Source: an uncultured Ruminococcus sp.
GTDB lineage: Bacteria; Bacillota; Clostridia; Oscillospirales; Acutalibacteraceae
Direction: 5' to 3'
DNA length: 9,417 nt
Assembly: GCA_902773245.1 (NCBI GenBank)
Contig: CACYDY010000124.1
Span: 1 to 9,417 of the forward strand
Shown: in pieces, positions 1 to 6,742 of the stretch
Layout of the letters: every line of letters starts with the position of its first letter
Position numbering within the stretch: the stretch's first letter is position 1
Notes under the pieces: generated by a model
What the model was told of the DNA's origin: nothing
Databases searched by the model: none
What the model saw: only the letters and a program-made list of their open reading frames with translations
Translations under genes and position numbers: made by a program

Positions 1-20
1 GTGCTGCCCTTAAAAGCCCG

Positions 21-67
21 CCAAAGGCGCTGCCTTTGGAAACCGCCCGCTTTTTGAAAAAAGCGGG
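21..67. repeat. Two tandem hairpins at the left edge, terminator-like or dispersed repeat
   Basis: Two perfect inverted repeats lie side by side. The first is CCAAAGGC / GCCTTTGG with a 3-base loop (21-39). The second is CCCGCTTTTT / AAAAAGCGGG with a 2-base loop (46-67). They sit 70-120 bp past the stop of the lipoprotein gene, in the direction of its transcription, so they could end the AraC-lipoprotein transcript. Neither is followed by a clean U-run on either strand, so a classical intrinsic terminator is not proven; the T-tract is inside the stem of the second hairpin. The GC-rich composition contrasts with the AT-rich surroundings and could mark a dispersed intergenic repeat cut by the window edge. 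Confidence 0.5.
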
Positions 68-139
68 ACAAAAACTTTAATTGTCCTATTTCAAGCTTTT
101 ATTGTAAAATTTTCAAAATTGCTCATTAATAGATTAATA

Positions 140-775
140 CTATTCTTCGATCTCGACAGTCTCTTCATCGGCATTACCGTGAAGCTCATCTTTAAGATTT
201 TCAATGAGTTCTTTATTGCTCGTCGGCATGAACACAACCTTTTTTCCGGGCAGGTCGGGTAAATCCTTTTCGTCTTCCAACGTTACGGTTTCAAGCCACT
301 CAACGTTAATACCTTCGCCGTCATATTTTAACGAACCGAAATCAAAGCTTGATGAATTTTTATGACATATACACAAAAATTTCGTGTTGTCGGAGATGTA
401 TGCTGTTATATCAGAACCGTCAAGAGAACCTATATTGTCAATAGATTCCTCTCCAACCGTATAAAACTCGTATTGACATTCTTTTTCGTAATCGCCGTAC
501 AGCAAAACCAACTGATAATCTTCAATACCGTCAATTTTACAAATAGTGTAGCCGTCTGCTCCCGAATCGTTCAAAACCGACTCTATAGGTGAATTTCCAC
601 CTATATTTTCATCATTTTCACCGATCGGTACGTCTGAGGTGCCGATGCTCACCTCAGATACTGTATTATTTTCATTTTCAGTATTCAATTCACTGTCCGA
701 ATGACAGGCAGTGAAACTCAAAACAACCGCAGCCGCAAGTGTTGTTAATGTAATGATATTTATTGCTTTATACAT
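140..775 (-). CDS. Predicted lipoprotein of unknown function
   Basis: A 211-residue secreted protein, probably lipid-anchored to the outer face of the membrane. Residues 1-24 form a signal peptide: K3, a hydrophobic stretch, then a lipobox-like FTAC with Cys24 as the expected lipidation site. Phe at -3 is less usual than Leu, so lipidation is likely but not certain. Residues 25-70 are Asn/Glu/Ser/Gly-rich and look like a disordered tether. The remainder (about 75-211) is acidic, looks like a small mixed alpha/beta domain with three Cys, and matches no family I recognise. I chose the ATG at 775 over an in-frame TTG at 790: the ATG has a GAAGAGGAA Shine-Dalgarno about 5 bases upstream, and the TTG would begin inside the last codons of the AraC gene. 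Only one base separates it from that gene's stop, so the two are almost certainly co-transcribed and translationally coupled. Function unknown. Confidence 0.85.
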   Translation of the reverse strand: MYKAINIITLTTLAAAVVLSFTACHSDSELNTENENNTVSEVSIGTSDVPIGENDENIGGNSPIESVLNDSGADGYTICKIDGIEDYQLVLLYGDYEKECQYEFYTVGEESIDNIGSLDGSDITAYISDNTKFLCICHKNSSSFDFGSLKYDGEGINVEWLETVTLEDEKDLPDLPGKKVVFMPTSNKELIENLKDELHGNADEETVEIEE

Positions 776-776
776 A

Positions 777-1781
777 CTATTCCTCTTCAAAATTATTCTC
801 AGCTTTTTCTATATTTGCATTGCAGCGATAATTAAAAGGTGTTACACCGTAGTAATTACTAAAAGCCTCTCCAAATTTTGCACGGCTCAGATAGCCTACC
901 TTTTCCGATATTTCTTTAATATCAAGCTTAGTGTCGCGAAGCATTTCGGCTGCCCTGGTCATACGGATCTTTACTTGATATTCTTTAAAACCGTAACCGT
1001 ACACATTGCGAAAATAATTTTTAATAGTTGACGGACTCACACCGTACTTTTCCGCAAAAACACTAACCGTCCATTTTTCACCGTACTTATCGGTCAGACA
1101 TTGGTGGATATCCTCGGAAATATGAGTCTGATTCGGGGTAACAAATGTTCGGACATTAGGCTTCGACGCTGCAAGGTCGATTCCGATATTATAACCCAGC
1201 TCCGATATTTTTATAATTATCGCTTCGCAGTCATAGTCACTGAAACAATATTTTAGAAGCTTGTTCAAAGTATTCACGGTATCGCGTGAAGCGTCTACAA
1301 AGTACAGCGAGTTGATGTTTGTTGCATACGCAGGCAGATCCATTCTTTTTATTGCTTTTTTCAGCATAGCCAACGTAGGGATCTCCTCAATAACGTTATC
1401 AACCTGCATTATGATCTCAACACCTACATAATCCTCGGCTGTCAGCGAAAAGGTCCCATCATCGTCAATATAATAGTCCATAGATACTTCACCGGAAGAA
1501 ATATATGCACTCATTCCGTCTTTGCGTTTAAACTCACATCTGCCGCTCTTGCAGCAATTGATTCTAAGATATCTGCCCTTACCCACCTTTTCAAAGCTTA
1601 AATCGGGAATATTCTTTTCGTGAATATCATAAGCAAGAACCCGGATACTTTCCGAGGGAAAATATCCTACAATCTTACTTTCGCTGCCGCAAGATGAAAT
1701 GACCGCAAGTTCAACACGTTTTTTGTCGGCATCTATTACTGCACCTTTTTGTATCAAATCTGTCAAATTTTCAGTATTCAT
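777..1781 (-). CDS. AraC-family transcriptional regulator
   Basis: A 334-residue cytoplasmic DNA-binding regulator. The C-terminal AraC/XylS domain spans about 225-320. The first helix-turn-helix is near 238-260 (VFAEKYGVSPSTIKNYF) and the second near 287-312 (ISEKVGYLSRAKFGEAFSNY, then YGVTP, the family signature at the end of the domain). The N-terminal 200 residues are the effector or oligomerisation part. They include a CCKSGRCEF strand-turn around 76-84 of the sort found in Clostridia AraC proteins, but no ligand family can be named. Cys31, Cys76, Cys77 and Cys82 are notable but prove nothing about redox or metal sensing. The start at 1781 has only a weak ribosome site (AAGG and GAG too far or too short), yet no better in-frame start is apparent and the N-terminus reads normally. 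The gene has its own promoter upstream and continues into the lipoprotein gene. The target is unknown; the linked lipoprotein is the obvious candidate. Confidence 0.93.
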   Translation of the reverse strand: MNTENLTDLIQKGAVIDADKKRVELAVISSCGSESKIVGYFPSESIRVLAYDIHEKNIPDLSFEKVGKGRYLRINCCKSGRCEFKRKDGMSAYISSGEVSMDYYIDDDGTFSLTAEDYVGVEIIMQVDNVIEEIPTLAMLKKAIKRMDLPAYATNINSLYFVDASRDTVNTLNKLLKYCFSDYDCEAIIIKISELGYNIGIDLAASKPNVRTFVTPNQTHISEDIHQCLTDKYGEKWTVSVFAEKYGVSPSTIKNYFRNVYGYGFKEYQVKIRMTRAAEMLRDTKLDIKEISEKVGYLSRAKFGEAFSNYYGVTPFNYRCNANIEKAENNFEEE

Positions 1782-1815
1782 TTTCGTGATCTCATACCTT
1801 GTTACATTTCTTGTA

Positions 1816-1844
1816 ATTATATCACTTTTTTATGCCAAAAACAA
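1816..1844 (-). promoter_or_regulatory. Extended -10 promoter of the AraC-lipoprotein unit
   Basis: Read on the minus strand, there is a perfect TATAAT (1816-1821) preceded by TG plus one base, so TGATATAAT is a consensus extended -10. A TTGTTT element lies 17 bases further upstream (1839-1844, 3 of 6 matches to the -35 consensus). Transcription would begin near 1809, leaving a leader of roughly 30 bases before the AraC start. A second possible promoter, TTGCTG-18-TATAAT (1975-2004), lies further upstream, but it sits in very AT-rich DNA and is less convincing. Confidence 0.6.
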
Positions 1845-1871
1845 TAACCCGAACGACATTTTGTATCCTTT

Positions 1872-1887
1872 TAACAACGAGTTGTTA
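1872..1887. promoter_or_regulatory. 16-bp palindrome upstream of the AraC promoter (candidate operator)
   Basis: A perfect inverted repeat, TAACAAC-GA-GTTGTTA, has 7-base arms and a 2-base centre. Its nearer edge is 27 bp upstream of the -35 of the AraC promoter, in the zone where activators bind. The dyad symmetry suits a dimeric regulator; AraC proteins more often use direct repeats, so the cognate protein is unclear. No other copy was noticed in the window. Confidence 0.35.
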
Positions 1888-2014
1888 TTTTATTTCGCTT
1901 TTTGAATATACAACCCAAAAAAGAATACATGTTTTACATTTTAATCAAATATAAATTAATCACAATTCAAAAGTATTATACAGAATATCATTTTAGTACA
2001 GCAATTAAAAAGCT

Positions 2015-2452
2015 TTATTTCTTTTTATACTTTCGTTTCAGCCATTTGGGAAGTGCTTTTACTTTCAGTACAAATACTCTAACCGGAAAAAGATCGCACC
2101 ATGCATGGACGTATAACCTGTACCGCCAGTCAGTTACCGGGATCTCTTTTCCGTTACGCACAACAGCTGTCAGCACTCCGATAATATGTCTGTCAGAAAT
2201 ACCGTATTCTTTGGTATATCGGTTATCGCCGCAAATGACATAATCATTTTCCCGAACCTTCAATACTCTGTGGAGAACATATTGCCCGCTGTCGCGCTTA
2301 TAGAGCGGAACATCATATTTTTTCAGCCTTCCGTTCGGCTTTTCTATGATAATCAGATCTTTGTTCTGCCTTATCAGCGGATACATACTGTCACCGACAT
2401 TTGTATAGACAAGTTTGCCGTCGTGTTCAATTATATCTTCAAATTTTTTCAT
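2015..2452 (-). CDS. S24/S26-family (signal peptidase-like) protein, soluble
   Basis: A 145-residue protein with the core of the S24/S26 serine peptidase fold. The nucleophile box GDSMYP spans 20-25 with Ser22 as the predicted nucleophile. The general-base box reads VLHRV (59-63), with His61 where bacterial type I signal peptidases carry Lys. The closing CGDN (74-77) supplies Asp76. A Ser-His-Asp pattern like this resembles the signalase/SipW branch rather than LepB. Unlike true signal peptidases it has no N-terminal membrane anchor, and at 145 residues it is near-minimal. The basic C-terminus (KRKYKKK) might touch membrane or nucleic acid. It starts with an ATGA overlap at the end of the upstream HprK-like kinase gene and has its own GAGGG ribosome site 6 bases upstream, so the two proteins are made together. 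Kinase and small S26 peptidase pairs of this kind occur near ribosomal peptide clusters (established for related families); here the substrate is unknown. Confidence 0.8.
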   Translation of the reverse strand: MKKFEDIIEHDGKLVYTNVGDSMYPLIRQNKDLIIIEKPNGRLKKYDVPLYKRDSGQYVLHRVLKVRENDYVICGDNRYTKEYGISDRHIIGVLTAVVRNGKEIPVTDWRYRLYVHAWCDLFPVRVFVLKVKALPKWLKRKYKKK

Positions 2453-3177
2453 TTCATACCCTCATAAGCAATTTTAGCCGCCTCGATATCCATATTGCAG
2501 CCAAGCCGATAGAGCGCAGTTTTCTCGGATAAACTATCAACCAGCATTAATATTTTCTGCATTTTTTGCCTGTCGGAAGAACGATACACTTGCTGCAAAA
2601 GCATTGTGTAAGCCTGTGCTTTGGTAATCGGCTCGATGTGGTTATCCTCGGATCTTGTCAGAATGCAGATCGCTTTCAGCGGCACCGATATATTTGTTCC
2701 GAGATTATGCTTTCCGTTGTACGGAGTTCCGTATACCGTTACGGTTTCACCTATATGTATCATGGGCTTGTCGTCATTGACCATGACAGCCTTATCCCCG
2801 AAGTATTCTCTCCACAGTCTTGTATGTGTAGATTTACCTGTACCCGATTTTGCAGTGAAAAGATATCCATGACCGTCCACAGCTATAACGGAACCGTGAA
2901 ACAGTATAGTATTATAATCAGTCATTTTCTCTGCCATCTTGCGGTAAACTGCCAATTCTTCAAGATATTCGTCAGAATAATATCTGACGGGTCTTCCCTC
3001 CACTTCGTCCTCATGAGCGGACTTTTCACGCTCGTAGTCTATATCTGCCTGCGTAGTGGCAACAGAATAGTCTGCCTTTTCGTTAGTGCGATAGTCGGCA
3101 CAGTAAATGTGGACTTTATCATGAATCGAATTGATCTCAACTACTTTATCGGCAATTTTGTAGCGTTTGCTTATCAT
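2449..3177 (-). CDS. HPr kinase/PEPCK-superfamily P-loop kinase
   Basis: A 242-residue protein whose C-terminal two-thirds match the HPr kinase-like ATPase fold. FHGS at 93-96 corresponds to the HG motif before the P-loop. The Walker A is AKSGTGKST (109-117), and NDDKP (134-138) supplies the acidic pair that in HprK binds Mg and acts as base. YGTPYNGK (149-156) is the following substrate-side loop. The first 85 residues, charged and including an HEDEVEG stretch, replace the N-terminal domain of genuine HprK, and there is no sign of the carbohydrate-control HPr role. Related stand-alone kinases phosphorylate lasso-peptide precursors or sit beside PqqD-like proteins (family knowledge), so peptide modification is the leading inference; the substrate is not visible here. 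The ribosome site is weak (AAGG about 12 bases from the ATG). The gene follows a 75-bp gap after the YjbR-like gene and overlaps the peptidase gene by 4 bases. Similar genes are often mislabelled as PEP carboxykinase. Confidence 0.82.
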   Translation of the reverse strand: MISKRYKIADKVVEINSIHDKVHIYCADYRTNEKADYSVATTQADIDYEREKSAHEDEVEGRPVRYYSDEYLEELAVYRKMAEKMTDYNTILFHGSVIAVDGHGYLFTAKSGTGKSTHTRLWREYFGDKAVMVNDDKPMIHIGETVTVYGTPYNGKHNLGTNISVPLKAICILTRSEDNHIEPITKAQAYTMLLQQVYRSSDRQKMQKILMLVDSLSEKTALYRLGCNMDIEAAKIAYEGMK

Positions 3178-3252
3178 ATTTATTCACAACCTTAATCGTA
3201 TTTTTATACAGGATTATTTATCCAACTATAATAGCCACAGAAGAACAATATA

Positions 3253-4020
3253 TTATCCTTTCAGTGCTTCACTCAACTCCTTTGGAACACCTCGCGCGCC
3301 TCGGACTGCAAATATTCCAAACTCATTTTTCAAAATGTCAAATGTAAATCTTTTTGAGTCGTATTCTTTTAAAAGCTTTATTTTCATCAAAGCTTTTATT
3401 GACAAATTATCGTCTTCGAAGTAGTACGGAATATCCGATTCAACGACCTTGCATTTATACAAAATTGCCGACACCGGCGCGGCGATATACATAAAAACCG
3501 TATCATCTTTCTTTATGCTGCCGCTTTGTTTCCAATATATTATTTCAGTGTTGTCAAATGCGTGCTCAATATCATAGTATTTTGGATTTGCGGGAATGAT
3601 CCATTCCTTTGGCGGTCTGATTTTGTTTTTATTCTTCTTTGATAAAGTTACGCTATAGCTTAAATCTATCATTCTGCATATTTCGTCAAAAGACACAGTT
3701 CCGTCAAGCAGTATGGAAACCCAGTTCCCCCGACTTATATGATATCCGGGCAAATAACCCTCCTGTTGAATCAACAGATCACGCAAAAGTACATCTTCAA
3801 GCTTTACGTTCAGAATATCTGCTCGTTCATCTCCCTGCAAACCTATATTCGACTTAGGAACATCCATTATAAGACCGTACCACTTTCGATTATCCTCATG
3901 ACGGAATACTGCATAATTCGGAAAACGCATCCACAAATACTCCGGTTCGGTTTTATACTTATCCTTTACATATTCAAAAACAGACGATCTGAGCGACTTA
4001 TTTTGTAAACTCTCTTTCAT
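3253..4020 (-). CDS. MmcQ/YjbR-family protein fused to an EVE/PUA-like domain
   Basis: A 255-residue cytoplasmic protein of two parts. Residues about 12-125 match MmcQ/YjbR (CyaY-like fold, predicted nucleic-acid binding): FPNYAVFRHEDNRKWYGLI (33-51), NVKL (71-74), GYLPGYHISRGNW (88-100), LLDG (104-107) and a closing IDLSY. After a Lys-rich linker (128-137), residues about 138-248 look like an EVE/PUA-type domain: EWIIPANPKYYD, then IIYWKQSG, a KKDDTVFMYIAAP strand pair, and an FAVRGARGVPKEL ending. EVE and PUA domains read modified bases in DNA or RNA. YjbR alone is usually about 120 residues, so the C-terminal half is a true extra domain. The gene begins 21 bp after the Cys-rich Feo partner and so probably rides on the feo transcript, although no iron role is known. 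The ribosome site is weak (GAGATG). The YjbR call is strong; the EVE call is moderate. Confidence 0.8.
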   Translation of the reverse strand: MKESLQNKSLRSSVFEYVKDKYKTEPEYLWMRFPNYAVFRHEDNRKWYGLIMDVPKSNIGLQGDERADILNVKLEDVLLRDLLIQQEGYLPGYHISRGNWVSILLDGTVSFDEICRMIDLSYSVTLSKKNKNKIRPPKEWIIPANPKYYDIEHAFDNTEIIYWKQSGSIKKDDTVFMYIAAPVSAILYKCKVVESDIPYYFEDDNLSIKALMKIKLLKEYDSKRFTFDILKNEFGIFAVRGARGVPKELSEALKG

Positions 4021-4041
4021 AATTTCATCTCAATATTTTTA

Positions 4042-4230
4042 TTATTCTTTCTGCCCAAAAACCGGTTTCTTCCGTCGGCTTTTACTTTTGTTGCTCGAGT
4101 ATTTATCACAAAACCCATGACAGCCTTCACAATGGTCACAGCATTTCTTTTTAGACACCAACATATTGCGTATTGCAAAAATAACTATTACTGCGATAAC
4201 TACAATCAGAAATATATCTATTGGTTTCAT
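4042..4230 (-). CDS. FeoB-associated Cys-rich membrane protein
   Basis: A 62-residue single-pass membrane protein. Residues 5-24 form one transmembrane helix (IDIFLIVVIAVIVIFAI). It is followed by a cytoplasmic-type basic flank (SKKK) and a cysteine cluster KCCDHCEGCHGFC (29-41), with five Cys and two His that could hold Fe(II), Zn or an Fe-S centre. The tail is strongly basic (SKSRRKKP). Size, layout and place match the FeoB-associated Cys-rich family found beside feoB in Firmicutes; it has been suggested to play the part FeoC plays in enterobacteria, but this is not proven. It starts 10 bases after the FeoAB stop, with a GGGGTG ribosome site directly after that stop codon, so its translation is coupled to FeoAB. 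Confidence 0.92.
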   Translation of the reverse strand: MKPIDIFLIVVIAVIVIFAIRNMLVSKKKCCDHCEGCHGFCDKYSSNKSKSRRKKPVFGQKE

Positions 4231-4240
4231 TGTAACACCC

Positions 4241-6592
4241 CTATACTATACCAATTAACAATCCGGCAATATGCACCAAAAGAGCTGCGAACCATGCGAT
4301 AAAGCATTGCCATACTACAATTGTGATCGCCCATTTGCGACCCATCTCTCGTTTTATGGAAGCAACTGCCGCAACGCAGGGTGTGTAAAGCAGAGAAAAA
4401 ACAAGCAAACAGCTTGCAGAAAGCGTTGTCAATGCAGTTTCAACGCCACCGCTGCTGCTGAACAGCATTTCCATGACGGAAACAACGCTCTCCTTAGCCA
4501 TAAAGCCGGAAATCAACGAGGTACATATACGCCAATCTCCCAAACCGATCGGTTTAAAAACAGGAACGAGAACACCCGCTATCACAGCAAGAATGCTGTC
4601 CTTGGCATCGCTTACCAAATTAAAATGGAAATCAAAGCTCTGCAAAAACCAAACAACAACAGTAGCAACAAGAATAACCGAAAAAGCTCTCTGTAGGAAG
4701 TCCTTTGCTTTTTCCCACAACAGCTGCAGCACACTTCTGACACTTGGCATACGATAGTTTGGCAGTTCCATAACAAACGGTACGGCTTCTCCAGTAAAAA
4801 GAGTTTTCTTGTAAAGCAATGCAGCGATAATTCCAATAAAAATTCCAAAAAAATATAAAAGTGTTATGACTATCCACTGATAATCGGGAAAAAATGCCGC
4901 AACAAAAAAAGAGTATATCGGAAGCTTTGCCGTACAGCTCATAAAAGGAGTCAGCAAAATAGTCATTCGTCTGTCACGGTCACTCGGAAGAGTCCTCGTA
5001 GACATCACGGCAGGAACCGTACATCCGAAACCAATCAGCAGAGGAACAATGCTGCGACCCGAAAGACCTATTTTTCGCAAAAGCTTATCCATAAAAAATG
5101 CTACCCTGGCTATGTAACCGCTGTCCTCCAACAGTGAAAGAAAAAAGAACATAGTTACTATTATAGGCAAGAAGCTTAAAACACTGCCTACTCCTTCAAA
5201 CAAACCGTTGACAATCAAACCGTGGATCGCCTCGTTGACTCCCGCTTTTGTAAGCGCGGCATCGACAAGACCCGTCAATAGTTCTATACCGTTTGCGAGA
5301 ATATCCTGAAGAAATGCTCCGATAACATTGAATGTCAGAAAAAACACGGCTGTCATAACTCCGATAAAAATGGGAATGGCGGTATACTTGCCTGTCAGCA
5401 CTCTGTCAATTTTTTGACTTCTCAAATGCTCCTTAGTTTCAACAGGCTTCACGACGCTGTCATTACAGACTTTTTCGATAAATGAAAAACGCATATCGGC
5501 TATTGCTGCGCTTCGGTCAAGTCCACGCTCCGTTTCCATCTGCTTTGTAATATGCTCCAACGTTTCCTTTTCGTTCTGATCAAGCTCAAGTTTGTCCAAT
5601 ATAAGCTGATCACCCTCGATGACCTTGCTTGCAGCAAATCTGACAGGCAGATTTGCACGCTGCGCATGATCTTCAATCAAATGATTTACCGCATGAAGAC
5701 AACGGTGAACCGCTCCGCCATGGTCATTGACATCACAGTAATCCTGCCTTTGAGGACGCTCACGATAGTGCGCTATATGTATTGCGTGTCGGACAAGCTC
5801 GTCGATTCCTTCATTCTTCGCTGCGGAGATAGGCACTACCGGTACTCCAAGCAGACTTTCCATTCTGTTTATATCTACAGTTCCGCCGTTTCCCCGAAGC
5901 TCGTCCATCATATTGAGCGCTACAACCATCGGGATATCCATTTCAAGAAGCTGCATCGTCAGGTAAAGATTACGTTCAATATTTGTTGCGTCCACTATAT
6001 TAATGATCGCTTTCGGTCTGTCATTCAAAACAAAATTTCTGCTCACAAGTTCCTCGCTCGAATACGGCGACATCGAGTAAATACCGGGAAGATCTGTTAT
6101 TGAAGTATTTTTTTGGCCAATGATCGACCCGTCCTTTCGGTCAACGGTAACTCCGGGGAAATTGCCAACATGCTGATTCGCACCCGTCAGCTGGTTAAAC
6201 AGAGTGGTCTTTCCGGAATTCTGGTTTCCGACCAACGCAAATGTTAAAAGTGTTCCGTCAGGAAGCGGAGAACCGCTGCCCTTCGGATGATATTTACCCT
6301 CTTCGCCAAAACCCGGATGCGCTATATCCCGTTCCGCAGCGGCACGCTCTTTGGAAATATCGGATTTTTCAACCACTGTCACATCAATTTTTTCCGCATC
6401 GGCAATGCGAAGCGTCAGCTCGTATCCGTGTATGCGAAGCTCCATCGGATCTCCCATCGGGGCGAGTTTTACAAGCGTGACTATTGCTCCGGGTATCATT
6501 CCCATATCCAAAAAATGCTGCCGAAGAGCGCCCGTTCCGCCAACCTTGTCTATTCGTGCAGACTGACCGATCTTCAAATCTTTAATAGTCAT
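4241..6592 (-). CDS. feoB: Ferrous iron transport protein, FeoA-FeoB fusion
   Basis: A 783-residue inner-membrane Fe(II) transporter with its accessory FeoA domain fused in front. Residues 1-75 are FeoA, an SH3-like fold (KIGQSARIDKVGG, then DMGMIPG). An acidic/Gly-rich linker covers 76-112. The G domain follows: G1 GNQNSGKT (122-129), G2 Thr149 in GVTV, G3 DLPG (167-170), G4 NMMD (227-230) and G5 SAAK (256-259). The helical guanine-dissociation-inhibitor part leads into the permease from about 400, with several membrane spans. Conserved permease motifs are GFGCTVPA (521-528, Gate 1), PFMSCTAKLP (549-558, Gate 2) and YTPC (736-739), so the three conserved Cys (524, 553, 739) are present. Nothing is missing; the protein should be functional. 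It starts with AGGAGTGA (6602-6609), 9 bases upstream of the ATG. It leads a unit with the Cys-rich partner and probably the YjbR-like gene. It lies 150 bp after the histidine kinase, whose response regulator may control it; no clear Fur box was seen. Confidence 0.97.
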   Translation of the reverse strand: MTIKDLKIGQSARIDKVGGTGALRQHFLDMGMIPGAIVTLVKLAPMGDPMELRIHGYELTLRIADAEKIDVTVVEKSDISKERAAAERDIAHPGFGEEGKYHPKGSGSPLPDGTLLTFALVGNQNSGKTTLFNQLTGANQHVGNFPGVTVDRKDGSIIGQKNTSITDLPGIYSMSPYSSEELVSRNFVLNDRPKAIINIVDATNIERNLYLTMQLLEMDIPMVVALNMMDELRGNGGTVDINRMESLLGVPVVPISAAKNEGIDELVRHAIHIAHYRERPQRQDYCDVNDHGGAVHRCLHAVNHLIEDHAQRANLPVRFAASKVIEGDQLILDKLELDQNEKETLEHITKQMETERGLDRSAAIADMRFSFIEKVCNDSVVKPVETKEHLRSQKIDRVLTGKYTAIPIFIGVMTAVFFLTFNVIGAFLQDILANGIELLTGLVDAALTKAGVNEAIHGLIVNGLFEGVGSVLSFLPIIVTMFFFLSLLEDSGYIARVAFFMDKLLRKIGLSGRSIVPLLIGFGCTVPAVMSTRTLPSDRDRRMTILLTPFMSCTAKLPIYSFFVAAFFPDYQWIVITLLYFFGIFIGIIAALLYKKTLFTGEAVPFVMELPNYRMPSVRSVLQLLWEKAKDFLQRAFSVILVATVVVWFLQSFDFHFNLVSDAKDSILAVIAGVLVPVFKPIGLGDWRICTSLISGFMAKESVVSVMEMLFSSSGGVETALTTLSASCLLVFSLLYTPCVAAVASIKREMGRKWAITIVVWQCFIAWFAALLVHIAGLLIGIV

Positions 6593-6671
6593 TTATATGA
6601 TTCACTCCTATGTTTTCTTCTGCTATTTTCTTTCCATATATTCTTTTCTATGGATATTGGTTTTACAATTA

Positions 6672-6700
6672 ATTATATGATGTTACTGCCCCTTGCTATA
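6672..6700 (-). promoter_or_regulatory. Weak candidate promoter of the feo unit
   Basis: In the 150-bp gap before FeoAB a perfect TATAAT lies on the minus strand at 6672-6677, about 80 bases upstream of the start codon. At 17 bases spacing the -35 position reads TATAGC (6695-6700), a poor match, and no extended -10 TG is present. A good -10 with no -35 is what activator-dependent promoters often look like, and the adjacent OmpR-type regulator is an obvious candidate (inference). I saw no 7-1-7 Fur box. A 6-base inverted repeat, TCCATA-N10-TATGGA (6633-6654), lies in the leader but is short. A 5-base stem just past the kinase stop (ATAGC/GCTAT) lacks a U-run and is not a convincing terminator, so read-through from the two-component genes is possible. 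Confidence 0.35.
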
Positions 6701-6742
6701 CATACAAGATACGTCGTTACTTTATATCAAATAGCTGTCAGG

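Noticed and set aside
776..790. TTG start for the lipoprotein at 790 (five residues longer)
   Set aside because: The ATG at 775 has a well-spaced GAAGAGGAA ribosome site, and the longer start would consume that site and overlap the AraC stop.
1830..1859. Nine-residue leader peptide (MSFGLLFLA) on the minus strand with an AAAGGA site
   Set aside because: It overlaps the AraC -35 and spacer, so it would lie upstream of the predicted transcript start; probably chance.
2566..3195. Plus-strand open frame of 209 codons
   Set aside because: Antisense shadow of the HprK-like kinase, whose P-loop and other motifs identify the real coding strand.
4612..4877. Cys-rich minus-strand frames of about 80 codons inside feoB
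   Set aside because: Out-of-frame shadows of the FeoB membrane region (Leu/Phe codons read as Cys/Ser); no ribosome site or family match.
5552..6103. Plus-strand open frame of 183 codons
   Set aside because: Antisense to the intact, motif-complete FeoB G domain; no recognisable protein features.
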